Numbered from the stretch's first letter, positions 7,907 through 17,274 are shown. The stretch: DNA of 64,000 bases from Pontibacter korlensis (GCF_000973725.1 NZ_CP009621.1:1121501-1185500); one strand, 5' to 3'. The notes: generated by a model not told the origin, from the sequence alone. Numbers and translations are program-made.

Positions 7907-10363
7907 TTACTCAGAATAGAAAATCCGCTTAACGCGTGTGCTAACATTGGTTAAAAGCTCATAAGGAATAGTACCGATGTTTTGCGCCAGCTCCACCAGA
8001 GGCAGATCAATCCCAAAAACAGTTACCGCGTCGCCTGCTTTTACTTCTACGCCTGTTACATCTACCATGCACATATCCATACACACATTGCCGATGATGG
8101 GGCAGCGGTGCCCGTTGATAAAAACCTGCCCTACCCCATTGCTGAAGCGGCGGTCATAACCATCGGCATAGCCAATGGCAATTGTTGCGGTGGTGCGGTC
8201 AGTGCTGGCAATGCCTTTGCGGCTGTAGCCCACCGTATCGCCTTGCCTAACACTTTTAACCTGCGACACCGTTGTTTTTAGTGTACTTACCGGCCGCAGT
8301 GCTTCCTGCTCAGAACCTGTAGCTTCTACACCATACAGGCCTATGCCCAGGCGCACCATGTCCAGCTGGTGCTCCGGGAAGCGCACAATGCCTGCCGAGT
8401 TTAGAATATGCTTAATGACTTTGTACCCCAAACGCTCTTCAAGTTCGGCTGCCATACTTCTGAACCTAGCAATCTGCAGCTGTGAGAAATCATTGTGGAT
8501 GGCCTCGTCGGCCCCTGCTAAGTGGCTAAAGGTGCTGGCAACCTGCACCTGTGGGTACTGCTCCAGCAGCCTGAACAACTCCTCGAAATCCTCAGGCTCA
8601 AAGCCTAGCCGGTGCATGCCCGTGTCCAGTTTCAGGTGGATTTTATACTTTGCGTCTGGTTCCAGCGACCCAACAAATGCCTCCAACTGCTCCAGAGCAT
8701 AGATTTCAGGCTCCAGGTTATACTGCCGTAACTTCACGAAGCTGTCTGGCGAAGGGTTCATTACCATAACTGGCAGCGTAATGCCGTTCTCGCGCAATGC
8801 TACGCCTTCATCTACATAAGCAACAGCCAGGTAATCTACCCTGTGGAATTGCAACAGGTTAGCTACCTCAAAGCTACCGCTGCCGTAGGCGAAGGCTTTC
8901 ACCATTACCATAAGCTTGGTATCCGGGGCGAGTTTGGAGCGGTAATAGTTGAGGTTATGCACCAGCGCATCCAGGTTTACCTCCAGCACCGTACCGTGCA
9001 CCTTCTGCTGAAAAGCCTGCACAATCTTCTCAAACTCAAACACTCTCGCGCCTTTTACCAGGATAACCTCGTTACGGAAGCTTGCGGGATTGAAAACCTT
9101 GAGAAACTCTGCGGTGGAAGTATAAAAATCGGACTCTGAGAAAAGTTGGTTATACTTGCTAATGGTAGCTCCGATACCGATCAAACGCTCCACCTTGTGC
9201 GCCTGCACCAGCTCAGCAACCTTTCGGTACAGCTCCTCCTCCGCCAAGCCTGACTCCAGCACGTCTGAAAGTATGATCGTGTGTCGCCCCCGTTGCGGCT
9301 GACTAGCCTGCAGATCAAGCGCGATGGCAAGGCCGGCGAGGTCGTTGTTGTAAGTATCGTCGATGAGGTAACAGCCGTTGATGGCTTCCTTCATCTCCAG
9401 GCGCATGGCCACCGGGTGCAGGCGATCAAGACGTTCCTGAATTTCGGAGAGCGGCAGACGGCGGTACAAAAGTATAGCCAGGCAGTGTAGCGCATTTTCA
9501 ACAGAGGCCTCATCAGTGAAAGGCAAGGTCAGGCGTTGCTTTTCCCCTTCAAAAGTATAGACCACAATTGTTCTGTGCCCTGCCGTGGTAGTAGCACTGA
9601 TGTAAAGGTCTGCTTCCGGCTGCTGACGGCTCCATGTAAAGGATTTTATACTTTGAGCCTGCACCTGTTGATGCAGCAGTTCATAATCAGCACAGTAAAA
9701 CAGCAACTCAACCTCCCTGAACAGCTTTAGTTTCTCCTGTACCTTCTGCTCCCGGGAGGCAAAGCCTTCATCATGAGCACTGCCAACGTTGGTAAAGATG
9801 CCAATAGTTGGTTGGATGACAGCTTGTAGCTTCTCCATCTCCCCCGGCTGCGATATGCCCGCCTCGAAGACACCCAAGGTGTGGTTAGGCTGCAGCTGCC
9901 ATACACTCAGCGGCACACCCAGTTGCGAATTATAGCTACGCGGGCTCTTCACTACCATTTCATCCGGACTAAGCAAAGCCGACAGCCATTCTTTTACAAT
10001 GGTTTTGCCATTGCTCCCCGTGATGCCAACCACCGGAACATTAAACTGTGCCCGGTGCCATGCCGCCAGCTGCTGCAATGCCTGCATGCTATTAGCCACC
10101 TGTAGGATGTTTGCCTCCGGATAAAGTTGCTGTAACTCCTGTGGCTCGCCCTGCTCCAGCACAAACTGCCTCACCCCTTTTGCATATAGCTGTGGCAAGT
10201 ACTTGTGCCCATCATTATACTTGCCCTTGATAGCAAAAAATACCGAACCTGTCGGCTGCGAAAGCTTGCGGCTATCGGTAAGGAGGTGCACGACAGGCAG
10301 TGACTGTACAAATTGCACCTCTTTACCCTGAGTTATACTTTGGAGCTGCTGAAACGTGAGCAT
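7907..10363 (-). CDS. Bifunctional UDP-MurNAc-tripeptide:D-Ala-D-Ala ligase / alanine racemase
   Basis: 818 residues. The N-terminal half is MurF: a Mur ligase with the ATP loop GITGSNGKT (113-121), which adds D-Ala-D-Ala to the UDP-MurNAc-tripeptide. The C-terminal half (from about residue 455) is a fold-type III alanine racemase with the PLP lysine in VKAFAYGSG (near 488) and the catalytic tyrosine region VGYSRKG; it makes D-Ala from L-Ala. The fusion is a known arrangement in Bacteroidota and couples substrate production with use. Cytoplasmic. The usual racemase motif VKANAYGHG is altered to VKAFAYGSG, but Lys and Tyr are kept. The gene stands alone; a TATCTTTG -7 box lies just upstream. 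It is dense in the AAGTATA/TATACTT motif (about eight copies). Confidence 0.95.
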   Translation of the reverse strand: MLTFQQLQSITQGKEVQFVQSLPVVHLLTDSRKLSQPTGSVFFAIKGKYNDGHKYLPQLYAKGVRQFVLEQGEPQELQQLYPEANILQVANSMQALQQLAAWHRAQFNVPVVGITGSNGKTIVKEWLSALLSPDEMVVKSPRSYNSQLGVPLSVWQLQPNHTLGVFEAGISQPGEMEKLQAVIQPTIGIFTNVGSAHDEGFASREQKVQEKLKLFREVELLFYCADYELLHQQVQAQSIKSFTWSRQQPEADLYISATTTAGHRTIVVYTFEGEKQRLTLPFTDEASVENALHCLAILLYRRLPLSEIQERLDRLHPVAMRLEMKEAINGCYLIDDTYNNDLAGLAIALDLQASQPQRGRHTIILSDVLESGLAEEELYRKVAELVQAHKVERLIGIGATISKYNQLFSESDFYTSTAEFLKVFNPASFRNEVILVKGARVFEFEKIVQAFQQKVHGTVLEVNLDALVHNLNYYRSKLAPDTKLMVMVKAFAYGSGSFEVANLLQFHRVDYLAVAYVDEGVALRENGITLPVMVMNPSPDSFVKLRQYNLEPEIYALEQLEAFVGSLEPDAKYKIHLKLDTGMHRLGFEPEDFEELFRLLEQYPQVQVASTFSHLAGADEAIHNDFSQLQIARFRSMAAELEERLGYKVIKHILNSAGIVRFPEHQLDMVRLGIGLYGVEATGSEQEALRPVSTLKTTVSQVKSVRQGDTVGYSRKGIASTDRTTATIAIGYADGYDRRFSNGVGQVFINGHRCPIIGNVCMDMCMVDVTGVEVKAGDAVTVFGIDLPLVELAQNIGTIPYELLTNVSTRVKRIFYSE

Positions 10364-10384
10364 ATGCTATACTTTTACCTAGCC

Positions 10385-10392
10385 CAAAGATA
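10385..10392 (-). promoter_or_regulatory. -7 box of murF-alr promoter
   Basis: TATCTTTG on the minus strand matches TAnnTTTG exactly and lies 22 bases before the ATG at 10363. The -33 side is weak (TTTAT instead of TTTG). Confidence 0.5.
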
Positions 10393-10488
10393 GGCCGGGG
10401 AGTTAGAAAGATAAACAGTTCGAAAATTTAGGAGCCAGCAAAGCATTGCTTAGTCATTCAACAAATATTTTTCACTACAAAAAACGTG

Positions 10489-10526
10489 TTGTAACACAAG
10501 CCTGACCTTTCGTTTCTGTAACTTTG
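10489..10526 (+). promoter_or_regulatory. Promoter of rarD-like gene
   Basis: TAACTTTG at 10519-10526 is an exact TAnnTTTG -7 box, 26 bases before the ATG at 10553. The nearest TTG (10489-10491) is 27 bases upstream, longer than the usual 17-23, so the -33 element is uncertain. Confidence 0.5.
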
Positions 10527-10552
10527 CGCACTTTTATCTTTTTCTGTTTTAT

Positions 10553-11500
10553 ATGGAAACAACTAACACCAAACTATACTATGCGGCAGGACTGGCAGCC
10601 TTCATTATCTGGGGCTTTATTCCGTTCCCGCTCAAGGCACTGGCATCCTATCCCAGCGGACAGATTCTGTACTTCCGGGTGGCATTGTCGGTGGGGCTGC
10701 TGCTGGTTATTTCTTTGCTGTTTCGCCGCAAGCAACTGATGGCCATGCTGGCGCAGGTAAAGGCCTCTGAGCCACGCGAGAAACGCCTTTTTATACTTTA
10801 TACTTTCCTGGGTGGCGTGCTACTTACCACTAATTGGCTTGCCTTCATCTATGTAGTTAATCACATAAACATTCAAACAGGTTCTTTCTCTTACCTGCTC
10901 TGCCCTATACTTACAGCAGTACTAGGCTTTTTACTGCTGAAAGAAGAGCTTCGGGTAAACCAGTGGCTGGCAATTGGCCTTAGTGCTCTGAGCTGCGCCA
11001 TGGTGGGCAGTGGCGAGATTACCAGTCTGCTGTTTAGCTTACTCATTGCCCTGAGTTACGCCTTTTACCTGATCACACAGCGCCTCCTGAAGGCTTACGA
11101 TAAAATTGTGCTCCTGAAGCTGCAGTTGGTGTTGGCTTTCGCCTTCATTGGTCCATTTTACTCTTTTCTTACCGGTGGAAATGCACAGCTGGACACACAC
11201 TTTTTTGTGCAGGTAGGATTGCTTAGTGCTGGTTTTACGGTACTGCCGCTTTTCCTGAACCTCTTCGCTCTGAAAGAGCTTACCTCCGGTACCATTGGCA
11301 TCCTGATGTACATCAACCCCATTCTAAACTTCCTGATGGCGTTTTTATACTTTGGAGAACAGACAACAAGCACTAAAGTGGCGGCTTACGTACTCATTTT
11401 CATCTCCGTGATTATCTACAACATCAATTTGAAGGGTAGGAAAAAGCGAGGCGCTGGCTTGGTGATTCCGCCTGTGGGCACGACAGCTTTGGTAAAATAA
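10553..11500 (+). CDS. rarD: EamA family transporter, RarD-like
   Basis: 315 residues with about ten hydrophobic segments, the two-times-five EamA layout of the drug/metabolite transporter superfamily. Order and sequence (AAFIIWGFIPFPLKAL at the start, TNWLAFIYVVNHINIQTGSFSYLLCPILTAVLG-type middle, LKELTSGTIGILMYINPILNFLMAFLYFGEQ-type end) match RarD, a membrane protein linked to chloramphenicol sensitivity in other bacteria and thought to move a small metabolite. The C-terminus is a short basic tail (GRKKRG). Monocistronic: own promoter and a strong hairpin just past the stop. The exact substrate cannot be read from sequence. Confidence 0.88.
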   Translation: METTNTKLYYAAGLAAFIIWGFIPFPLKALASYPSGQILYFRVALSVGLLLVISLLFRRKQLMAMLAQVKASEPREKRLFILYTFLGGVLLTTNWLAFIYVVNHINIQTGSFSYLLCPILTAVLGFLLLKEELRVNQWLAIGLSALSCAMVGSGEITSLLFSLLIALSYAFYLITQRLLKAYDKIVLLKLQLVLAFAFIGPFYSFLTGGNAQLDTHFFVQVGLLSAGFTVLPLFLNLFALKELTSGTIGILMYINPILNFLMAFLYFGEQTTSTKVAAYVLIFISVIIYNINLKGRKKRGAGLVIPPVGTTALVK

Positions 11501-11503
11501 GAA

Positions 11504-11533
11504 GCGCCTCACCAATGCTAGTTGGTGAGGCGC
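11504..11533. terminator. Bidirectional hairpin between rarD and the lipoprotein gene
   Basis: Perfect 12-bp stem GCGCCTCACCAA (11504-11515) / TTGGTGAGGCGC (11522-11533) with a 6-base loop, right after the rarD stop and before the stop of the convergent gene. It is followed by a TATACTT copy. Confidence 0.75.
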
Positions 11534-11555
11534 GCCCGTTTATACTTTCCGTACT

Positions 11556-11864
11556 TTAATTCGTGGTTGTGCCGCGTTGTCTCTGCTGGTCCAGTTGCTG
11601 TAGCTCACGGGCAGCCGTGTCTACGTTAGGTTCCGGGTTGCCAAACTGATCGGCCTGCTCACCGGTCACGGCTGTGTCGCCAATTGGGGCAGGGCGCGGA
11701 TTAGTAAGATTGGCAGCACTTTCATCTTCTTCCACAATTGCTTCTGAGGTTCCAGTAGTACGTTCTTCCTCTATCGTTTCAGCGCTGTTTCCACAGCTAA
11801 AACCTATTACAGAGAAAAACGCCAGTGCTAATGTTGACTTTAATATATGTGATGTCTTCATCAT
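11556..11864 (-). CDS. Small acidic lipoprotein of unknown function
   Basis: The frame is open from 11927, but a signal peptide begins at the double Met at 11864/11861 (MMKTSHILKSTLALAFFSV) and ends in the lipobox IGFSC, preceded by AGAAAGA, so I place the start at 11864 (102 residues). The mature part is low-complexity and acidic, rich in Glu, Thr, Ala and Asn, ending in a Gln/Arg-rich helix (ARELQQLDQQRQRG) and TTTN. No catalytic motif. Likely anchored in the membrane facing the periplasm. No family recognised; similar small Thr-rich lipoproteins occur at 29700 and 31870 but share no clear homology beyond the signal. Confidence 0.7.
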   Translation of the reverse strand: MMKTSHILKSTLALAFFSVIGFSCGNSAETIEEERTTGTSEAIVEEDESAANLTNPRPAPIGDTAVTGEQADQFGNPEPNVDTAARELQQLDQQRQRGTTTN

Positions 11865-11947
11865 TCTTTCTAAATTAGTTCTTTGGCTATTTTTAACGGC
11901 CTCTGCACTAAATAGGTTATCCAGCACCCTGTGTCCAACTTGCTGCC

Positions 11948-14536
11948 TCAGAACCCGAAGCCTACCATTACGCCTGTTCTGGCTTTGTTGCCCTCCTGAA
12001 ACGAAGTCACGAAATCTACACGCAGTACTTTAAAGATGTGCTCAATACCTAGCCCAAGCTCCAGGTAGTTACGCGACTCCTGCGTGTTCAGGTAATTCAA
12101 GCTTACCACCTCCTGCCACTTCAGCCTACGGAACAAAGGTATTTTGTTGAACAGGAAGCCATTGAAATGATGCTCGTAATGCGCCTCCAGGTAGCGGTTG
12201 TTAGTGCTGTAGCGGTAATAGTCGAGTAACTGGAAGCCTTCGTAAGTACCTGCAATCAGGGTTCGGTTGCCATTGAAATGCTTGTAGTCCATCAGGCGCA
12301 TATCTTCTTTGCCCCAGAACACAGAGCCAAGCACACTGTATTTGCTGCGCCCGAGCAATCCTAGGCTTACATCATCGCTTATGCTCAAACCGGCTGTATT
12401 ATACTTCACGTCACCACCCAAGGCTTTAAGTCCGCCTCTGTAGCTTAGCGTAAAAGTTGGGTATTTAGACCCCAAGTTGATCTTATCGTCGGGGCGGGTA
12501 ATGTAGCGCTGCCTTGGCTTTATACTTAACGCAGCTGTGAGTGTCAGAGCCTGGTGCGGTGTAAATGAAGCGTCATCCAGTTCGGCATTTTGCGGCACAT
12601 TAGAGGTAAAGCGGCTTGGCTCGTCTGTTCCCCTGTTTCTGAAGCTGAAGTCGGTGGTATTCTGCAGCGGCATGCGGTGCGCGTAATCTACGGAGGTACT
12701 AAGCCGTAGACCACTCCTGAGCTCACTTCGGTAGCTTACCTGACCAAAATCGCGCTGGTAGAGCTTCAGGTAGTTACGCTCGGCAAGCAAGGTATAGAGC
12801 GTATTTACGAAAGGCGATATGGGATTCACGTTGTTGATCTGAGACACATAACGGCCTCCTTCCACGCTAATCGTGCTGTTTTTGATGGGGTCATACTGAA
12901 AACTCATGCGCAACTTTGCATTCAGCTTATTGTTGCTAAAGCCGTAGCGTACAGCCGGCTCTATCTGGTAAGAGCGACGGTCTTCAAAATTCCTCCTGTA
13001 GTTTAACCGTACATCAGCAGCTACTCCCTCTACTGTGTTATACTGCAGTATACTTGGCCCACCCGTTAGGCTCAGGAACGGATCGAAGCGGTAAAACTTA
13101 CGCTCGTAGGTATTGGAGTAAGTATAACCTCCAAGCAAAAAGCTCCCGAAAGAGGGCTTGTTACGCACTGCATCCAGTGAGTCCTGGTAAGGCCTTGAGT
13201 TCTTGATAACCTCCAGGCTGTCTTTCTTCTGGTAATCCTGCACCTCTTCCTGCGTAAGCGGCACCGGCCTTACGGAGGCCCAATAGGCCGAGTCGCGCTT
13301 ATTGGCCTCTTTCTCCACCAACAGCACCTCTTTGCTGAATACTTTGTCGCTGACCACAGGCTGTGCCACTGGTTCTGCCTCCTGCGGCTCTACAACCTTA
13401 TACTTTGGTTTTTTAGCTGGTCTGGCTGTAGCCACTTCAGGTTTGGCAGTAGGCTCCGGCTCTACCTCTTCCACTCTTGGTGGTTTGGCATAGGCAGGCT
13501 GCACTTTGTAGTTAGAGTATACGCCCATTGCATAGCCGCCGCCCTTAAAGCCCAAGCCAGCCGCCTCAAAGTTAAACCGCTGCGACACCGGCATCCATAC
13601 TTCCTCGGCCACAGGTGCGTAAACCTGCCGCACCCGTATCCAGTCCACAAACTCAATTCCGGCATCTTTGGTCAGTCGTAAATCTGTGCTATGGATGCGC
13701 CAGCTGCCATCTACAATGTAGATATTACCTGAGAAAACAGGGTCATGCCTGCGGCGGGGGATTACTTTGATCTTGTTGATGGTGCGGCCATTTTCCTGAA
13801 AGGTGCCTAGGTACTCGAAGCGATAGAAAAACAGCGCGTTATTTGCCAGCGGCGACACAAAGCCACGCTCGCTCAGCCCCTCTACCTTCAGCAGTGGATC
13901 ATAAAAGCTGATGTTCATTTCGGAAGCTTGGTTAAAGCTAAAGCCCTTCTTTTGCCCGCTCACCTTGCTCGAGATCATCCGCTCATGAATTTTGTTCGGT
14001 TTCTTAAACGCCAGTTCCGACACCGACTCCGACAGGTACACAATACCGGTATCTACGTCAACAATCTTCACGCCTAGTATTTTGGAGGGCACTTTGTCCA
14101 TACGGGCCACACCCTTCATGTAAACTCTGGCACTCCAGGCATTCACTTCATTGCGGTGGTACTTGCGCAGCCGGATGGCGTTTCGCATAATGGCATAGGC
14201 GGGGTCCTCGTCAGCAGCTTTTACCACAACCTCCTTCAGGTTCAACACCTCTGGCTGCAGTTGCACATTTAGCTCTTGCGTGCCTTCCCCAATCGTTACG
14301 GTCGCAAGGTGGGCACGGTAGCCAACATACTTGAACTCCAAAGTATAAGTACCAGGGCTGAGCTGCAGTTGGTACAGGCCTTGATCATTAGTGGCGGTGC
14401 CGCTGGCTGTTTCCTTAATATAGATGCTGGCAAACGGCAGCCCTTGGTTGTTTTCATCGGTTACACGGCCACGCAGTGTGCCTGCCATAGCAAAAGCAGG
14501 CAATAGCAGCAGTAACAGCAGATAGTAGTAGCGCAT
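11948..14536 (-). CDS. DUF5686 and carboxypeptidase-like regulatory domain outer membrane protein
   Basis: 862 residues. A signal peptide (1-18, AFAMA) is followed by a carboxypeptidase regulatory-like beta-sandwich (about 19-105, starting GTLRGRVTDENNQGLPFASIYIKE-like), then the DUF5686 region and a C-terminal half with alternating strands ending in GVMVGFGF, as in outer-membrane barrels. A Pro/Glu/Lys/Val-rich linker (about 345-400, with EVEPEPTAKPEVA and KPKYKVVEPQE) interrupts the middle. The family is common in Bacteroidota and of unknown function, presumably outer-membrane. It precedes the small lipoprotein by 84 bases on the same strand and may be transcribed with it. Confidence 0.9.
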   Translation of the reverse strand: MRYYYLLLLLLLPAFAMAGTLRGRVTDENNQGLPFASIYIKETASGTATNDQGLYQLQLSPGTYTLEFKYVGYRAHLATVTIGEGTQELNVQLQPEVLNLKEVVVKAADEDPAYAIMRNAIRLRKYHRNEVNAWSARVYMKGVARMDKVPSKILGVKIVDVDTGIVYLSESVSELAFKKPNKIHERMISSKVSGQKKGFSFNQASEMNISFYDPLLKVEGLSERGFVSPLANNALFFYRFEYLGTFQENGRTINKIKVIPRRRHDPVFSGNIYIVDGSWRIHSTDLRLTKDAGIEFVDWIRVRQVYAPVAEEVWMPVSQRFNFEAAGLGFKGGGYAMGVYSNYKVQPAYAKPPRVEEVEPEPTAKPEVATARPAKKPKYKVVEPQEAEPVAQPVVSDKVFSKEVLLVEKEANKRDSAYWASVRPVPLTQEEVQDYQKKDSLEVIKNSRPYQDSLDAVRNKPSFGSFLLGGYTYSNTYERKFYRFDPFLSLTGGPSILQYNTVEGVAADVRLNYRRNFEDRRSYQIEPAVRYGFSNNKLNAKLRMSFQYDPIKNSTISVEGGRYVSQINNVNPISPFVNTLYTLLAERNYLKLYQRDFGQVSYRSELRSGLRLSTSVDYAHRMPLQNTTDFSFRNRGTDEPSRFTSNVPQNAELDDASFTPHQALTLTAALSIKPRQRYITRPDDKINLGSKYPTFTLSYRGGLKALGGDVKYNTAGLSISDDVSLGLLGRSKYSVLGSVFWGKEDMRLMDYKHFNGNRTLIAGTYEGFQLLDYYRYSTNNRYLEAHYEHHFNGFLFNKIPLFRRLKWQEVVSLNYLNTQESRNYLELGLGIEHIFKVLRVDFVTSFQEGNKARTGVMVGFGF

Positions 14537-14629
14537 GTGCTAAAGGGTTAGTAGCAGAACTTCGACTCAAAATATAAAGTAGAATCAAAACCTTCCACAC
14601 AAAATACCACTTTTATCGCTATTACTCAG

Positions 14630-15526
14630 TCAAGGTTTTAACTCTACTCTTTTAGAGCCTGTTTCGGCGGCCAAGGTTGCTTTTTTTGTCATTTTATTTT
14701 TGTACTGAACGTTCAGGATAACCCCCAGCAGTACAAGTGCCATACCCAGGTAAGTCCAGATGTTGAGCAGTTCGCCGAAGAAAAAGAACCCGAAAAGCAG
14801 GGCGTAAATGATTCCAATATAAGTAAGGTTCGCAACCTTGGATATTTCCTCGTTCTGGTAAGACAGGGTCATGTAATACTGCCCCAACTGTGTGAACAGC
14901 CCCACTAGCAGCAGCACAACCCAATCCCAGCCAATAGGCTGTACCCAATTAAAGATAGTATAAAGCCCCACCACCGGCAGCGTTACCAGCGGAAAGTAGA
15001 AGATAATAACCAACGGGTGCTCGTTTGTATTCAGCTTCCGGACGATAGTATACGCCACTCCTGTAAACACGGCACTTATCACACCCAGCCACAGGTACAA
15101 AGTATCCACATTTGTCTCCACACCTTCAATTACCAGCACTCCTGAGAATGAAACCAGGAAGAAGATCCACTGCCAGAACCTCACTCGCTCTTGTACTACA
15201 AAGATGCCAAGTATAGCCGTGAAAATGGGCGACAGGTACTGTAGGGTAGCTGCCGTAGCCAGTGGCAGGTTCTGCAGCACGTTAAAGAACAGGATTAATG
15301 CCACTGCCCCGAAGGCTCCGCGCGCGAACAGCCACTTTCGATTGTTCCCCCACACGCTTACGCCGGCCCTGCGCAAGAACACCAGACTTATGGCCAACGA
15401 GATAAGCGACCTGAAAACGATAATTTCCTCCGCCGGAATGTGCGGCACCCACTTTACACATACCTGCATCAACGAAAAGAAGAACGTTGACAGCAGCATG
15501 TATATCACTCCTTTTGATAACTTCAT
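14630..15526 (-). CDS. EamA family (drug/metabolite) transporter
   Basis: 298 residues, ten predicted membrane segments in two EamA repeats (LSTFFFSLMQVCVKWVPHIPAEEIIVFRSL at the start is the classical EamA entry, with the first-half motif ATAATLQYLSPIFTAILG and the second-half segment EISKVANLTYIGIIYALLFGFFFFGE). Inner membrane exporter or uptake carrier for an unknown small metabolite. It is unrelated in detail to the RarD-like protein at 10553. The basic tail (KNKMTKKATL) would lie in the cytoplasm, consistent with the positive-inside rule. Monocistronic, divergent from recX. Confidence 0.88.
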   Translation of the reverse strand: MKLSKGVIYMLLSTFFFSLMQVCVKWVPHIPAEEIIVFRSLISLAISLVFLRRAGVSVWGNNRKWLFARGAFGAVALILFFNVLQNLPLATAATLQYLSPIFTAILGIFVVQERVRFWQWIFFLVSFSGVLVIEGVETNVDTLYLWLGVISAVFTGVAYTIVRKLNTNEHPLVIIFYFPLVTLPVVGLYTIFNWVQPIGWDWVVLLLVGLFTQLGQYYMTLSYQNEEISKVANLTYIGIIYALLFGFFFFGELLNIWTYLGMALVLLGVILNVQYKNKMTKKATLAAETGSKRVELKP

Positions 15527-15630
15527 TCTAAACTGTTTTCACTACAAAGGTCTGGGTTTTGGCTGGAGATTACTAATTGCCGCAACCAGGATCTGCAGGG
15601 ATGGAAAAGGATGAGTAGAATTGAGACCAC

Positions 15631-15673
15631 TCCCTAAACTTTCTAACCTTCTAACTCTTTAACTTTCTAACTT
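15631..15673. repeat. Dispersed intergenic repeat, copy 1
   Basis: A 43-base pyrimidine-rich element made of overlapping CTAAC/TTTCTAAC units. Its last 28 bases (15646-15673) are identical to 20523-20550 and the flanking bases are also similar. It precedes recX and is followed by a TATACTT copy. Confidence 0.7.
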
Positions 15674-15710
15674 CAAACCTTGTTTATACTTTAGACACAC
15701 ATTTGAGCAT

Positions 15711-16193
15711 TTGGAACGCGAGAAGAAAAAGAAGAACTACACACCCAAAGAGGCACTGATAAAAGCAGCTGCCTATTGCGCTTACCAGGACCGCACCCAG
15801 CAAGAAGTGCGTGATAAGCTGTACTCCTATGGCCTGGAGCCTGACGATGTGGAGGATCTGATCGTGCGACTGAGCCAGGAGAAGCTGATAGATGAGGAGC
15901 GCTATGCCCAAAGCTATGTACGTGGCAAGTATGGCTTGAAGAAGTGGGGCCGCCGCAAGATTATGCAAGGCCTCAAGAGCAAAGGCATCTCCGACTACTG
16001 CATTAAGCAAGGCTTAAAGGAAATCGATTTTGAGGTATATGAGCAGAACCTGCTGCAGCTTCTGGAAAAGAAGAATGCCACCGAAAAAGAGAAAAACCCT
16101 TTTGCACGCCGCCAGAAGCTTACGTACTTCTTGATGAGCAAGGGCTATGAAAACGATCTGATTCAAGATGCGCTGAAGAGGCTGGAGCTATAA
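15711..16193 (+). CDS. recX: Regulatory protein RecX
   Basis: 160 residues. Three-helix RecX repeats are visible: the AYCAYQDRTQQEVRDKL segment (about 20-37), the DLIVRLSQEKLIDEERYAQSYVRGK segment (about 50-72) with the signature IDEERYA, and WGRRKIMQGLKSKGIS (about 80-95). RecX binds and modulates RecA filaments. The frame starts with TTG at 15711 because no ATG or GTG occurs in frame upstream; the N-terminus (LEREKKKKNYTPKEAL) is basic and fits the family. RecA is not in the window. Cytoplasmic. The gene stands alone. Confidence 0.9.
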   Translation: MEREKKKKNYTPKEALIKAAAYCAYQDRTQQEVRDKLYSYGLEPDDVEDLIVRLSQEKLIDEERYAQSYVRGKYGLKKWGRRKIMQGLKSKGISDYCIKQGLKEIDFEVYEQNLLQLLEKKNATEKEKNPFARRQKLTYFLMSKGYENDLIQDALKRLEL

Positions 16194-16224
16194 AGGCAGA
16201 GAGGCAGCAAACTAATTAGCATAA

Positions 16225-16303
16225 GGCTATATGTTCTTGACAATAAATTCAATATTCTTATATTAGATAACACTAATCAAGAACCTCCATCTAACATATA
16301 GCC
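16225..16303. repeat. Long inverted repeat spanning the leader of the gene at 16308
   Basis: GGCTATATGTT (16225-16235) pairs with AACATATAGCC (16293-16303), and the overlapping GTTCTTGA (16233-16240) pairs with TCAAGAAC (16277-16284). The second arm carries an extra 8 bases between the two blocks. The 36-base loop is AT-rich. The right arm ends 4 bases before the ATG at 16308, so in RNA the start region would be inside the structure. Confidence 0.65.
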
Positions 16304-16307
16304 AAAC

Positions 16308-17204
16308 ATGAAGAAGGAGTTTATCCTGTCCGCTTTCATCACGCTGGCATTTCTGTCGCTTGGTTTTCTGCTGCTTCATTATGAACTTGTAGGGTACGGT
16401 GTCTCCTTTTTCGTGTTCCTCCCTTTTTCGTTGGGCTACTTACTTGGGAGGTCTACCTTCAGAAAGCTGAGCCTCTACGGCTTAGTATTCTCACTTGTCA
16501 TTTTTCTACTGTTACTCCTGATTGGCGAACTTGAAGGCATGATATGCCTCTTAATGGCAATCCCTTTGATCTTTTTAGCCATCGCTTTTGGAGCTTATTT
16601 CGCACATCTTAATAGAAGAAGCAACAACATTAAAAAGGAGGACGATTTGCTTAAAAGCTCCATTGCCCCGTTTCTGCTTTTTATTGTTCTGGGTTTTTCT
16701 GAAAAACAGTTAGTAAACGATCAAAGACAGGTTTTAAAAGTCTCTTCTGAAATAACCTTGCCCTACACGCCCCTCCAGGTTTATGATGCCATCAAACATG
16801 TTGATACGCTTGATGCCGAAAAGCCTTTCTTGATGAAGCTGGATCTGCCAGTGCCGCAGAAGTGTGTTGTGAGTGAGGAAAAAGTGGGCGGTTTAAGAAC
16901 CTGCTATTTCGAACGTGGACAGATTATCGAAAGAATTACTGAGTTGGAAAAAGGCCGGATACTAAGGATGAATGTGATCGACTACCAGTTGACAGGCAGA
17001 AGCTGGCTTGGCTTTGAGGAAGCCAGCTATACTTTTGAGGAACTGAAAAATGGTGGTTGTAGGATGATAAGAACAACTACTTATACATCTGTGCTTTACC
17101 CTAGATTCTATTGGCAGCCCCTGGAAAAGATAGGAATAGAACAGGAGCATGAGTATGTCTTCAACAACCTAGTAAAGGACCTGAACACAAAATATGGGAG
17201 GTAG
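16308..17204 (+). CDS. Membrane protein with C-terminal SRPBCC-like domain
   Basis: 298 residues. Four to five hydrophobic segments fill residues 7-105 (FITLAFLSLGFLLLHYELV, VFLPFSLGYLLG, LVFSLVIFLLLLLIGEL, CLLMAIPLIFLAIAFGAYF), a further one lies near 122-133 (APFLLFIVLGFS), and the rest (about 145-298) resembles a START/polyketide-cyclase-type SRPBCC domain: SSEITLPYTPLQVYDAIKHVD, then a strand-rich part and a C-terminal helix. Such domains hold hydrophobic ligands. It may sense or carry a lipid at the inner membrane; this is inference. The start ATG sits 4 bases behind a long inverted repeat with no Shine-Dalgarno. Followed at 70 bases by the hydrolase at 17275. Confidence 0.65.
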   Translation: MKKEFILSAFITLAFLSLGFLLLHYELVGYGVSFFVFLPFSLGYLLGRSTFRKLSLYGLVFSLVIFLLLLLIGELEGMICLLMAIPLIFLAIAFGAYFAHLNRRSNNIKKEDDLLKSSIAPFLLFIVLGFSEKQLVNDQRQVLKVSSEITLPYTPLQVYDAIKHVDTLDAEKPFLMKLDLPVPQKCVVSEEKVGGLRTCYFERGQIIERITELEKGRILRMNVIDYQLTGRSWLGFEEASYTFEELKNGGCRMIRTTTYTSVLYPRFYWQPLEKIGIEQEHEYVFNNLVKDLNTKYGR

Positions 17205-17274
17205 TATTGTGTAGGAAGTATCAACCTATACTTTATGTCTTCTTATGAGCAAAACTCTGATAACTGAAACCGAG

